Source of the DNA: an uncultured Caulobacterales bacterium | Lineage (GTDB): Bacteria; Pseudomonadota; Alphaproteobacteria; Caulobacterales; Maricaulaceae | Length of the DNA: 11,285 nucleotides | Direction: 5' to 3' | Assembly: GCA_938007945.1 (NCBI GenBank) | Contig: CALLME010000129.1 | Location: 1-11,285, forward strand | Shown here: piece after piece, positions 1 through 6,641 of the stretch | How positions within the stretch are numbered: the first letter of the stretch is position 1 | How the letters are laid out: each line of letters starts with the position of its first letter | Notes under the pieces: generated by a model | What the model was told of the DNA's origin: nothing | Databases searched by the model: none | What the model saw: the letters and a program-made list of their open reading frames with translations, nothing else | Made by a program: the position numbers and the translations under genes

Positions 1-1
1 A

Positions 2-2638
2 CGCTGCGCCTATCAATCCTTGCCACGGAATCCAATTTTGCCCAATTTTGGTGACGGTTCTCTGAGTGAGGCCGATATTCTCGCCCAACAAGCGCATGAT
101 GGGTTGAAGGTGCGCCTCGCTGAGGTGGAGCCTGCCGCAACAATTGAGGCCTATACCGAACGGCTCGATTTTGAGCTCAACGTCATTAAAAATATGGGTT
201 TCCCAGGATATTTTCTGATTGTCTCGGACTTTATCAAGTGGGCGAAGGAAAAGGGTATTCCCGTTGGGCCAGGTCGGGGGTCGGGTGCGGGCTCTGTCGT
301 GGCTTGGGCGCTTTTGATTACAGATTTGGACCCGCTGCGATATGGCCTTCTGTTTGAGCGTTTCCTCAACCCCGAACGTGTCTCCATGCCCGATTTCGAT
401 ATCGACTTTTGCCAAGAGCGTCGCGGCGAGGTCATTAAATATGTGCAGAATAAATATGGCGACGCGCAGGTCGCGCATATTATCACATTCGGAACGCTGC
501 AAGCGCGCGCTGTGGTGCGCGATGTGGGGCGCGTGATGCAGATGCCGCTTGGCCAAGTCGACCGCCTCGCCAAGCTCGTGCCGTCTAATCCCGCCAACCC
601 CGTTACGCTTGGTGAAGCGATAAAAATGGAAAAGGGGCTACGAGAAGCGCGAGATAGTGATCCTGCTGTGCGCGATCTTCTTGATACAGCTCTAAAGCTC
701 GAGGGCTTTTACCGTAATGCGGGCACGCATGCGGCGGGGGTTGTGATTGGCGACCGTCCGTTGACCGAGCTTGTGCCGCTTTACCGCGACCCGCGCTCAG
801 ACATCCCTGCCACGCAATTCTCGATGAAATATGCCGAAAAAGCGGGGCTCGTAAAGTTTGACTTTTTGGGCCTAAAAACGCTGACGGTGATTGACCGCGC
901 GCTGAAATATCTCGCCAAGCAAGGTCGCCCGATTGATCTGTCTAAAATTCCGACGACAGCCAAAGAAGCCTATCCGCCACTTGCGCAGGGGCTTTCCGCT
1001 GGCGTGTTTCAGCTTGAAAGTTCCGGCATGCGTGACGTGCTGCGTAAAATGGCGCCTGATACGATTGAGGAACTGACAGCCTTGATCTCGCTTTATCGTC
1101 CAGGCCCGATGAAGAATATCGACACCTATATTGACCGTAAATACGGCCGTATAAATATCGAATATCCGCATCCCACGCTTGAAGATATCCTCAAAGAGAC
1201 CTACGGCATTATCATCTACCAAGAACAGGTCATGCAAATCGCGCAGGTTTTGTCGGGCTACTCACTGGGTGAGGCGGATATGTTGCGCCGCGCTATGGGT
1301 AAAAAAGACCAAGCCGAAATGGACAGGCAGCGCTCGCGCTTCATTGACGGGGCGGCGGCTAATAAAGTCGATAGCGGTCTAGCCAATGAGATTTTTGACT
1401 TGGTCAATGAATTTGCGGGCTACGGCTTTAACAAATCTCACGCAGCCGCTTATGCGATGATCTCGTTCCAGACGGCTTACCTCAAAGCGGTCTACCCGAC
1501 AGAGTTTATCGCGGCGACGATGAGCCTTGATATCGCCAATGTCGAAAAGCTCGCGCAGTTTTACCAAGAAGCCAAGCGCATGGACATTGGCATCCTGCCG
1601 CCTTGCGTTAATCAATCAGGTGCTGATTTTGAGGTCGAAGACGGCAAAGTCCGCTATGCGTTAGGCGCGCTCAAAAATGTTGGTGTCGAAGCCATGCGCC
1701 ACGTCGTGCAAGTGCGAGAGGAGGGCGGACCGTATAAAGACCTGTTTGATTTCGCCCGCCGCATTGATACACGCGTTGTCAATAAACGCGCGATTGAGAA
1801 CCTCGCGCGCGGCGGGGGCTTTGATAGCCTTGAGCCGAACCGCGCCAAGGTCCTCGCCTCTGCGGCGACTTTGCAATCAGTGGGCTCTCGGGCTTCTGAA
1901 GAGCGCAATTCCAACCAAGGCGGGCTATTTGGCGACGCGGACGTCATCATGGCTGAACCTGACCTGACCGAGGTGCCGCCATGGGGTACAGTTGAGCAGC
2001 TTGACCACGAACTTGGCGCAATTGGATTTTACCTCGGCGGCCATCCGCTAGAAGCCTATTCCAACCTGCCAGATGTCCGCAATTCTGTGCTCGCGATTGA
2101 TATTGAGGAGCGTTTTCAACGCTCTGGCCAAGTCGTGAAGCTTTCAGGCGTAGTGCGAAAGAAGCAAGAGCGTATGTCAAAGCGCGGCAAACGCTTTGCC
2201 TATGTCGATATTTCTGACCCGTCAGGTGATTTTGAGATTTTCCTCGGTGAGAGCCTTCTGGCCATATCGCGTGAGATATTAGTGTCAGGGTCTGTGGTCG
2301 TCGTGCAAGCTAAGCTTGAGATGCGCGACGGAGAAATAAGGATTTTCGCAGACCATGTGTCCTCGCTTGATACAACGGCTGTCGCAGCCGCGATTGAGGG
2401 ATTTACCATTCGCCTGCGCTCCACGGCTCCAGAGCAACTCGATCAAGTGCACCAGACTTTGTCGGCGCTGTCCAATGCGCCGTCCAAAAAGATGGGGCGC
2501 GTCGAGATTGTCTTTCCTATGGATAATGGGCGAGAAGGGGTTATGGCTCTGCCAATTCGAATTGGTACAGATGATAAAATCCGCGCCGCGCTCAAGGCCT
2601 GTCACGTCATCGAAACGATTGAGGAAATTGCGGCCTAA
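2..2638 (+). CDS. dnaE: DNA polymerase III subunit alpha, 5'-truncated by the window edge
   Basis: This is the catalytic subunit of the replicative DNA polymerase III (C-family polymerase). The reading frame is open to the left edge (codons from base 2), so about 878 residues are present; family members are usually about 1,150, and the N-terminal PHP domain and its approach are missing. Active-site motifs are clear: PGRGSGAGS (near 270-296), the two metal-binding aspartates of PDFDIDF (codons 398-400 and 404-406, matching E. coli D401/D403) and the third in KFDFLGL (860-862, matching D555). FNKSHAAAY of the fingers region is near 1426-1452. A helix-hairpin-helix segment (VNKRAIENLARGG) lies near 1775-1815, a probable beta-clamp-binding motif QGGLF at 1916-1930, and an OB-fold region near 2130-2370, followed by a short C-terminal domain. 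No frameshift or missing motif is seen. It is not obviously in the same transcript as rpsB, because 178 bases with a promoter candidate separate them. Confidence 0.98.
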   Translation, partial: RCAYQSLPRNPILPNFGDGSLSEADILAQQAHDGLKVRLAEVEPAATIEAYTERLDFELNVIKNMGFPGYFLIVSDFIKWAKEKGIPVGPGRGSGAGSVVAWALLITDLDPLRYGLLFERFLNPERVSMPDFDIDFCQERRGEVIKYVQNKYGDAQVAHIITFGTLQARAVVRDVGRVMQMPLGQVDRLAKLVPSNPANPVTLGEAIKMEKGLREARDSDPAVRDLLDTALKLEGFYRNAGTHAAGVVIGDRPLTELVPLYRDPRSDIPATQFSMKYAEKAGLVKFDFLGLKTLTVIDRALKYLAKQGRPIDLSKIPTTAKEAYPPLAQGLSAGVFQLESSGMRDVLRKMAPDTIEELTALISLYRPGPMKNIDTYIDRKYGRINIEYPHPTLEDILKETYGIIIYQEQVMQIAQVLSGYSLGEADMLRRAMGKKDQAEMDRQRSRFIDGAAANKVDSGLANEIFDLVNEFAGYGFNKSHAAAYAMISFQTAYLKAVYPTEFIAATMSLDIANVEKLAQFYQEAKRMDIGILPPCVNQSGADFEVEDGKVRYALGALKNVGVEAMRHVVQVREEGGPYKDLFDFARRIDTRVVNKRAIENLARGGGFDSLEPNRAKVLASAATLQSVGSRASEERNSNQGGLFGDADVIMAEPDLTEVPPWGTVEQLDHELGAIGFYLGGHPLEAYSNLPDVRNSVLAIDIEERFQRSGQVVKLSGVVRKKQERMSKRGKRFAYVDISDPSGDFEIFLGESLLAISREILVSGSVVVVQAKLEMRDGEIRIFADHVSSLDTTAVAAAIEGFTIRLRSTAPEQLDQVHQTLSALSNAPSKKMGRVEIVFPMDNGREGVMALPIRIGTDDKIRAALKACHVIETIEEIAA

Positions 2639-2667
2639 AGCTCGTATAACCGCACCGCAAATAGTCC

Positions 2668-2695
2668 TTGCAATGGATAGAATCACCGCTATAAG
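2668..2695 (+). promoter_or_regulatory. Candidate rpsB promoter
   Basis: TTGCAA (2668-2673) and TATAAG (2690-2695) are separated by 16 bases in the gap between dnaE and rpsB. The -10 region reads GCTATAAG, close to the GCTANAWC form described for Caulobacter housekeeping promoters. It would give a 5' leader of roughly 110 bases before the S2 start codon. A second, weaker pair lies downstream (TTGTGG 2715-2720 and TATAGG 2733-2738, 12-base spacing). The assignment rests on motif similarity and location only. Confidence 0.4.
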
Positions 2696-2749
2696 CGCCG
2701 CTTAATTCGCACAGTTGTGGCGGTCTTTGTCATATAGGCATTGATCTTT

Positions 2750-2800
2750 TCCGGTGAAGTCAGGTTTATCTGCTTCCACATGACTGTCAGGCCAACCGGA
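2750..2800 (+). promoter_or_regulatory. Possible structured leader upstream of rpsB (candidate S2 autoregulatory site)
   Basis: TCCGGT (2750-2755) is complementary to ACCGGA (2795-2800). Nested inside, AGTCA (2758-2762) is complementary to TGACT (2781-2785), giving a two-part stem with an 18-base apical loop and an asymmetric internal loop. The outer stem ends 3 bases before the AGGAG ribosome binding site (2804-2808), so folding could influence initiation. In gammaproteobacteria S2 represses its own operon through an rpsB leader; the same role here is inferred, and no sequence match to that leader is claimed. Confidence 0.3.
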
Positions 2801-2816
2801 CAAAGGAGATATTCCA

Positions 2817-4040
2817 ATGGCTCTTCCTGAATTTTCTATGCGTCAATTGCTTGAGGCAGGCGTACACTTCGGTCACCAGACTCACCGCTGGAACCCTAAA
2901 ATGGCACCTTATATCTTTGGTGCACGTTCAAATATTCACATTATGGATTTGTCACAGACTGTTCCACTTCTGCATCAAGCGCTTGTTCAGGCGCGTGACG
3001 TTGCGGCCAAAGGTGGTCGTGTTCTTTTCGTCGGCACAAAACGTGCGGCCTCAGAACCTGTTGCGACTTCTGCAAAGCGTTGTGCGCAATATTACGTCAA
3101 CCACCGTTGGCTTGGCGGCATGCTCACAAACTGGCAGACAGTTTCTGGCTCTATCAAGCGCCTGCGTGAACTTGAAGGCATCATGGAAAACTCAGCTCAG
3201 TCAGGTTTGACAAAGAAAGAAATCCTCAACCTCACCCGTGAGCAAGAGAAGCTCGACAAAGCACTCGGCGGGATTAAGGACATGGGCGGTAAGCCTGATT
3301 TGATGTTTGTTATCGATACTAACAAAGAAAGCATCGCGATTAAAGAAGCGCGCCGCTTGAAAATCCCCGTGATTGCTATTCTTGATACAAATTGCGACCC
3401 GACAGCCGCTGATTTTCCAATCCCAGGTAATGATGATGCCGCGCGCGCTATTCAGCTTTACTGTGACCTTATCGCGGACGCTGTTCTTGACGGTATGACA
3501 GAGGCGCAAGCTAATGTGGGTGTTGACCTCGGCGCGGCTGAAAACCCTGTTGAAATGGCACTTGAAGCAAAAGAAGAAGCGCCCGCGAAACCTGCTAAGC
3601 CAGCGCCAGTTGTTGAAACGAAACCTGCTAAAAAGGTTGCTAAAACGCCAGCTGAAGCTCCTGCGCCTGCTGCGAAAGTGCCGGCTGTTGAGCCTGCGAC
3701 TGCCAAGGTTAAGGCAGCAGCGGCTGAAGAGTCAGAGTATCTTCGCGTTACACGTGAATATGATGCAGACGTTGATGCGGCAGTCGTTACAAAAATCGAA
3801 AAGCATCTTGGTGCGTCTTTGAGCAACCGCGACAGCAAATATGTTGCCTGTTCTGATGAGACTGAGCTTGAGACAATTGTCAAAGGTTTCATGAAGAAGA
3901 AGCTTGAAATCACGGACAAGGACGAAGCTATGGCCAAGGTCAAAGCTGTTTGCGAAACGATGAAACCAACACGCATGAAAAACCGCGTGACGTTTTATTA
4001 CCTACTCGCGAAAAATGAAGACAAGCTCAGCGTCTTTTAA
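2817..4040 (+). CDS. rpsB: 30S ribosomal protein S2 with long linker and C-terminal DUF2853-like domain
   Basis: Residues 1-240 are a complete S2 protein, a component of the small ribosomal subunit: [19 protein letters not shown] near the N-terminus, [13 protein letters not shown], and the conserved C-terminal block [17 protein letters not shown] with ILDTNCDP. The ATG follows a good AGGAG site (2804-2808) at 8 bases spacing. The protein is 407 residues, far longer than the roughly 240-260 of a plain S2. Residues about 245-306 are an Ala/Lys/Pro/Val-rich low-complexity linker. Residues about 307-407 form a compact, non-repetitive segment beginning [14 protein letters not shown], containing [19 protein letters not shown] and ending [19 protein letters not shown] recognise this as resembling the DUF2853 family, usually a free-standing protein of about 100 residues with no known function. 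The frame is uninterrupted and I see no in-frame start just ahead of the extra domain. Other alphaproteobacterial S2 proteins have C-terminal extensions, but of other kinds. S2 identity is certain; the DUF2853 call is from memory of the family. Confidence 0.97.
   Translation: MALPEFSMRQLLEAGVHFGHQTHRWNPKMAPYIFGARSNIHIMDLSQTVPLLHQALVQARDVAAKGGRVLFVGTKRAASEPVATSAKRCAQYYVNHRWLGGMLTNWQTVSGSIKRLRELEGIMENSAQSGLTKKEILNLTREQEKLDKALGGIKDMGGKPDLMFVIDTNKESIAIKEARRLKIPVIAILDTNCDPTAADFPIPGNDDAARAIQLYCDLIADAVLDGMTEAQANVGVDLGAAENPVEMALEAKEEAPAKPAKPAPVVETKPAKKVAKTPAEAPAPAAKVPAVEPATAKVKAAAAEESEYLRVTREYDADVDAAVVTKIEKHLGASLSNRDSKYVACSDETELETIVKGFMKKKLEITDKDEAMAKVKAVCETMKPTRMKNRVTFYYLLAKNEDKLSVF
3586..3631 (+). 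repeat. 13-base direct repeat in the S2 linker coding region
   Basis: CGAAACCTGCTAA occurs at 3586-3598 and again at 3619-3631, 33 bases (11 codons) apart and in the same frame, encoding KPAK both times. It sits in the Ala/Lys/Pro-rich linker and suggests that the linker grew by small in-frame duplications, although biased composition alone could also generate it. Confidence 0.6.
3735..4037 (+). other. DUF2853-like domain fused to the C-terminus of S2
   Basis: This is the sub-region of rpsB coding for residues about 307-407. Features that recall DUF2853 proteins are an N-terminal Y-x(6)-YDADVD helix, an IEKHLGxxLxNRDSxxVxCSDxxEL core, an FMKKKL element, a second helix ending in VCETMK, and the terminal [17 protein letters not shown]. 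It is rich in charged residues, has no membrane segment or signal peptide, and uses codons like the S2 part, so there is no sign of recent foreign origin. Its role on the ribosome, if any, is unknown. Confidence 0.75.
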
Positions 4041-4057
4041 GCCGCGAATAGCTTTAC

Positions 4058-4080
4058 GGCGCGCCTTCACGGGGCGCGCC
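4058..4080 (+). terminator. GC-rich hairpin between rpsB and tsf (attenuator or partial terminator candidate)
   Basis: GGCGCGCC (4058-4065) and GGCGCGCC (4073-4080) can pair over 8 GC pairs with a 7-base TTCACGG loop, starting 17 bases after the S2 stop codon. The following bases, CTTTAAATTC, give only a weak T-run, so complete Rho-independent termination is doubtful. It may lower tsf transcription relative to rpsB or protect the rpsB message from 3' decay. No convincing separate tsf promoter is visible in the remaining 74 bases. Confidence 0.5.
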
Positions 4081-4154
4081 CTTTAAATTCCGATGGCCCG
4101 TCCTTATGTCATGGGCTGTCAATATACATAGACCCGACACATACGGAGACAATC

Positions 4155-5075
4155 ATGGCGATCACAGCTAAATTGGTAAAAGAACTGCGCGACGCAACGT
4201 CAGCAGGCATGATGGATTGTAAAAAAGCCCTCAACGAGACGGGCGGCGACCTCGAAGCCGCAATTGATTGGCTGCGCACAAAAGGTATCGCGAAGGCGGA
4301 TAAAAAAGCAGGCCGCGTTGCGGCTGAAGGTCTTGTCGCCGTCTCTATGGACGGCACAACGGCGGCGCTTGTTGAAGTGAACTCAGAAACTGACTTTGTG
4401 GCACGTAATGACGGGTTCCAAGCGGCTGTGGCTGAAATCGCTCAGCTCGCTCTTAATGCAGACAGCGACGAAGCGCTTGCACAATCAACAACGTCTTCTG
4501 GCGACAACGTCACTGAATATCTTAAAAAGCTTGTCGGCAAAATCGGTGAGAACATGACGTTCCGCCGCATGGCAAAATTGTCAGTCCAAGACGGCGTTGT
4601 TGCAGGCTATATCCACAATTCTGTTGCACCGAACATGGGTAAAATTGGCGTGCTCGTCGCGCTTGCGTCAACTGGCGACAAAGACAAGCTCAATGAGCTT
4701 GGCAAGAAAATAGCAATGCACATTGCGGCGACAAACCCGCTCGCGCTTGGCGTCGATGATCTTGACCCCGCCGTCGTGCAAAAAGAACGCGATATGCTCA
4801 AAGCCGAAGCGCTTGAGTCTGGTAAGCCAGAAGCTATTGTCGACAAAATGGTCGATGGTCGTATGACGAAATTCTTCAAAGAATCTGTTCTTATGACACA
4901 AATCTTCGTCATGGACGGAGAGCGTAGCATTGCGCAGGTCATCGAAGACGAAGCCAAAGCGCTTGGCACATCAATTGAACTCACTGGCTATGTCCGCATG
5001 GCGCTTGGTGAGGGTATTGAGAAAAAAGAAGAGGACTTCGCAGCAGAAGTCGCTGCGGCAGTGGCGGGCTCTTAA
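4155..5075 (+). CDS. tsf: Elongation factor Ts
   Basis: EF-Ts is the cytoplasmic guanine-nucleotide exchange factor that releases GDP from EF-Tu. The 306-residue product starts MAITAKLVKELRDATSAGMM, the typical N-terminal UBA-like helical domain (to about residue 55) with the signature MMDCKKAL. The EF-Tu-contacting motif TDFVARN begins at T79, where the family has TDFVA. The core dimerisation-like repeats follow (HIAATNPLAL; SGKPEAIVDKMVDGRM). Length is within the range seen in proteobacteria. GGAG at 4145-4148 lies 6 bases before the ATG. It sits downstream of rpsB as in nearly all bacteria, so the two are probably cotranscribed through the intergenic hairpin. Confidence 0.98.
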   Translation: MAITAKLVKELRDATSAGMMDCKKALNETGGDLEAAIDWLRTKGIAKADKKAGRVAAEGLVAVSMDGTTAALVEVNSETDFVARNDGFQAAVAEIAQLALNADSDEALAQSTTSSGDNVTEYLKKLVGKIGENMTFRRMAKLSVQDGVVAGYIHNSVAPNMGKIGVLVALASTGDKDKLNELGKKIAMHIAATNPLALGVDDLDPAVVQKERDMLKAEALESGKPEAIVDKMVDGRMTKFFKESVLMTQIFVMDGERSIAQVIEDEAKALGTSIELTGYVRMALGEGIEKKEEDFAAEVAAAVAGS

Positions 5076-5088
5076 AGAGCTAGTTTTT
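5068..5088 (+). terminator. Weak terminator-like palindrome overlapping the tsf stop
   Basis: GCTCTT (5068-5073) and AAGAGC (5075-5080) form a near-perfect palindrome spanning the tsf stop codon (5073-5075), and a T-run (5084-5088) follows. As RNA it would fold into a stem of only 4-5 pairs with a UUAAA loop, so it is at best a weak Rho-independent terminator for rpsB-tsf. Confidence 0.3.
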
Positions 5089-5178
5089 GCTGCACACGCC
5101 TTGAAGGGCACAAAACTTAAGCCTCGGGCGCCCCTTTGGGTTGTGAATGATTATTATAATTGTTCACTCGCCCAGAGA

Positions 5179-5207
5179 CTGGCGTCCGGGGCTTTTCTCG
5201 TTATATT
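5179..5207 (+). promoter_or_regulatory. Candidate pyrH promoter
   Basis: CTGGCG (5179-5184) resembles the alphaproteobacterial -35 TTGACG at 4 of 6 bases and lies 17 bases ahead of TATATT (5202-5207). The location fits, in the 204-base gap between tsf and pyrH, about 73 bases before the pyrH start. The TATATT sits inside the loop of the inverted repeat at 5194-5216. This is motif-based only. Confidence 0.3.
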
Positions 5208-5216
5208 ACCGAGAAA
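5194..5216 (+). repeat. 7-bp perfect inverted repeat upstream of pyrH
   Basis: TTTCTCG (5194-5200) and CGAGAAA (5210-5216) are exact reverse complements separated by 9 bases, TTATATTAC. The centre contains the best -10 candidate of the gap, so a dimeric repressor bound here would block it; alternatively the RNA forms a hairpin in the leader. No T-run follows, which argues against a terminator. I do not recognise the half-site. Confidence 0.5.
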
Positions 5217-5279
5217 CGCGACGACGAATCGCGGGGCTATGACACTTTGTCGGCAGTATACTGATATTGGGAGGTCGCT

Positions 5280-6002
5280 TTGAGCGATTATAAATTCAAA
5301 CGCGTCTTGCTTAAGCTCTCAGGTGAAGCGCTGATGGGCGACCAAGATTACGGCATCGACACGGACATGACGAGCCGTATCGCAACCGAAATTGCCGAAG
5401 CCCACGCCCAAGGACTGCAAATCGCTCTGGTAATTGGCGCGGGCAATATCTTCCGCGGATTATCGGCGCAGGCTGGCGGTATAGAGCGCTCTTCTGCTGA
5501 CTATATGGGGATGCTCGCAACAGTGATGAATGCGCTCGCCATGCAAAGCGCCCTTGAAAAACAGGGCGTCGACACACGTGTTATGTCGGCTATTCCGATG
5601 CCTACAGTTTGCGAAAGCTATATCCGCCGTCGCGCTGTTCGCCATATGGAAAAAGGCCGAGTCGTTATTTTCGCGGCGGGCACAGGAAACCCCTATTTCA
5701 CAACAGATACGGCGGCGGCATTACGCGCAGCAGAGATGAATTGCGAAGCGCTGCTCAAAGGGACGCAGGTGGACGGCGTATATTCGGCGGATCCAAAAAA
5801 GGACCCACATGCGACACGCTATGACACCCTATCTTATCAAAAAGTTTTGGCGGAAGATCTGCGCGTGATGGATTCGTCTGCCGTATCCTTGATGCGCGAC
5901 AATAATATCCCCATAATTGTATTTTCGCTCCACTCCAAAGGTGGGTTTGATGCCGTAATGCGCGATAAAGGCACGTGCACCGTTATTCAGACGGGAGCCT
6001 AA
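5280..6002 (+). CDS. pyrH: UMP kinase (uridylate kinase)
   Basis: PyrH phosphorylates UMP to UDP with ATP in pyrimidine nucleotide synthesis; bacterial members belong to the amino-acid-kinase fold and form cytoplasmic hexamers. The 240-residue product has the family's usual length. Visible motifs are [12 protein letters not shown] (K12, G15), the glycine-rich GAGNIFRG (residues 53-60), [16 protein letters not shown] (74-89) for UMP binding, [13 protein letters not shown] (from 134, with D143) and [11 protein letters not shown] at the nucleotide site. The start is TTG at 5280-5282: GGGAGG (5269-5274) lies 5 bases upstream, an in-frame stop at 5262-5264 excludes a longer form, and the next ATG would remove the first kinase motif. 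It stands between tsf and frr as usual. Confidence 0.97.
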   Translation: MSDYKFKRVLLKLSGEALMGDQDYGIDTDMTSRIATEIAEAHAQGLQIALVIGAGNIFRGLSAQAGGIERSSADYMGMLATVMNALAMQSALEKQGVDTRVMSAIPMPTVCESYIRRRAVRHMEKGRVVIFAAGTGNPYFTTDTAAALRAAEMNCEALLKGTQVDGVYSADPKKDPHATRYDTLSYQKVLAEDLRVMDSSAVSLMRDNNIPIIVFSLHSKGGFDAVMRDKGTCTVIQTGA

Positions 6003-6038
6003 AGCGGCAGGCGGATTAAGAAAAACAATTTGACGACC

Positions 6039-6067
6039 TATTCTTGCCATGACGCATTGGCAAGAAT
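6039..6067 (+). repeat. 11-bp perfect inverted repeat between pyrH and frr
   Basis: TATTCTTGCCA (6039-6049) and TGGCAAGAATA (6058-6067, with the final A at 6068) are exact reverse complements around an 8-base loop, TGACGCAT. A TTGACG -35-like hexamer (6030-6035) lies just upstream, but no good -10 sits at 16-18 bases. Downstream is ACTGAATAGAGG, not a T-run, so this is not a classical terminator. It could be an operator overlapping an frr promoter, or an mRNA hairpin 18 bases before the frr start codon. Confidence 0.65.
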
Positions 6068-6085
6068 AACTGAATAGAGGATGAT

Positions 6086-6640
6086 ATGGTTTTTGATTTA
6101 AAAGAATATCGGCAACGTATGGACGGCGCTGTGACGTCGCTCCGAACCGAATTTGCGGGCCTTCGCACGGGTCGCGCCAATGCGGCGCTTCTCGACGGTA
6201 TTATGGTCGAGGCTTACGGCCAAATGACACCGCTTAATCAGGTTGGTTCTGTCAGTGTGCCTGAATCGCGGATGTTGCTTGTGAGTGTTTGGGACAAAAG
6301 CCAAGTTGGGGCTGTCGAGCGCGCGTTGCGTCAATCTAACCTTGGGATTAATCCTGTGGTGGATGGGCAGACGATGCGTATTCCTATGCCGCCTCTAACT
6401 GAGGAGCGTCGCAAAGACCTCGCTAAGATTGCAAGCGGATATGCCGAGCAAGCCAAAATCGCCGTCCGCAATGTGCGTCGTGACGCCATGGAAACGGTCA
6501 AAAAAGCTGAGAAAAACGGCGAGATGGGTGAAGATGAGCAAAAGGCGCATGAAGCTGACATTCAGAAAGCCACGGATAGCGTGATTGATAATATTGAGGA
6601 CGCGCTAAAGGCCAAGTCCGAAGAAATCATGCAGATTTAG
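6086..6640 (+). CDS. frr: Ribosome recycling factor
   Basis: RRF works with EF-G to split the post-termination ribosome. The product is 184 residues, one short of the classic 185. The N-terminal helix contains LRTEFAGLRTGRANAALLDG, the beta-rich domain II follows (VEAYGQMTPLNQVGSVSVPE), then GINPVVDGQTMRIPMPPLTEERR, and the long C-terminal helices with RNVRRDAMETVKKAEKNGE. The start ATG at 6086 has AGAGG (6076-6080) 5 bases upstream; the nearby ATG at 6081 is in another frame. It follows the large inverted repeat at 6039-6068 and ends one base before the uppS start codon, so the two are very likely translated in a coupled fashion. Confidence 0.98.
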   Translation: MVFDLKEYRQRMDGAVTSLRTEFAGLRTGRANAALLDGIMVEAYGQMTPLNQVGSVSVPESRMLLVSVWDKSQVGAVERALRQSNLGINPVVDGQTMRIPMPPLTEERRKDLAKIASGYAEQAKIAVRNVRRDAMETVKKAEKNGEMGEDEQKAHEADIQKATDSVIDNIEDALKAKSEEIMQI

Positions 6641-6641
6641 T

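Noticed and set aside
2285..2686. Reverse-strand open frame of 133 codons at the end of dnaE
   Set aside because: Shadow of the dnaE coding strand with no domain-like sequence and an implausible composition.
2692..2704. TAAGC-GCC-GCTTA as a dnaE terminator
   Set aside because: Only 5 pairs with a 3-base loop and no T-run; it coincides with the -10 of the rpsB promoter candidate.
3458..3976. Reverse-strand open frame of 172 codons, Ala/Ser/Thr-rich
   Set aside because: It lies wholly opposite the S2 linker and tail; biased Ala/Lys/Pro codons keep the opposite strand open. No ribosome binding site or recognisable domain.
5141..5160. TTGTGA and a perfect TATAAT before pyrH, with a GTGAA/TTCAC repeat (5143-5167)
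   Set aside because: Spacing between the hexamers is only 8 bases, and no good -35 lies 16-18 bases upstream of TATAAT. The 5-bp arms are too short to stand out in an AT-rich stretch.
5170..5196. GCCC...GGGC followed by TTTT upstream of pyrH as a terminator
   Set aside because: The stem needs a large internal loop, and an alternative CCAG/CTGG fold competes; too ambiguous to call.
6030..6058. TTGACG upstream of frr as a full promoter
   Set aside because: The -35 hexamer is good, but the bases at 16-18 spacing (ACGCATTG) do not resemble a -10.
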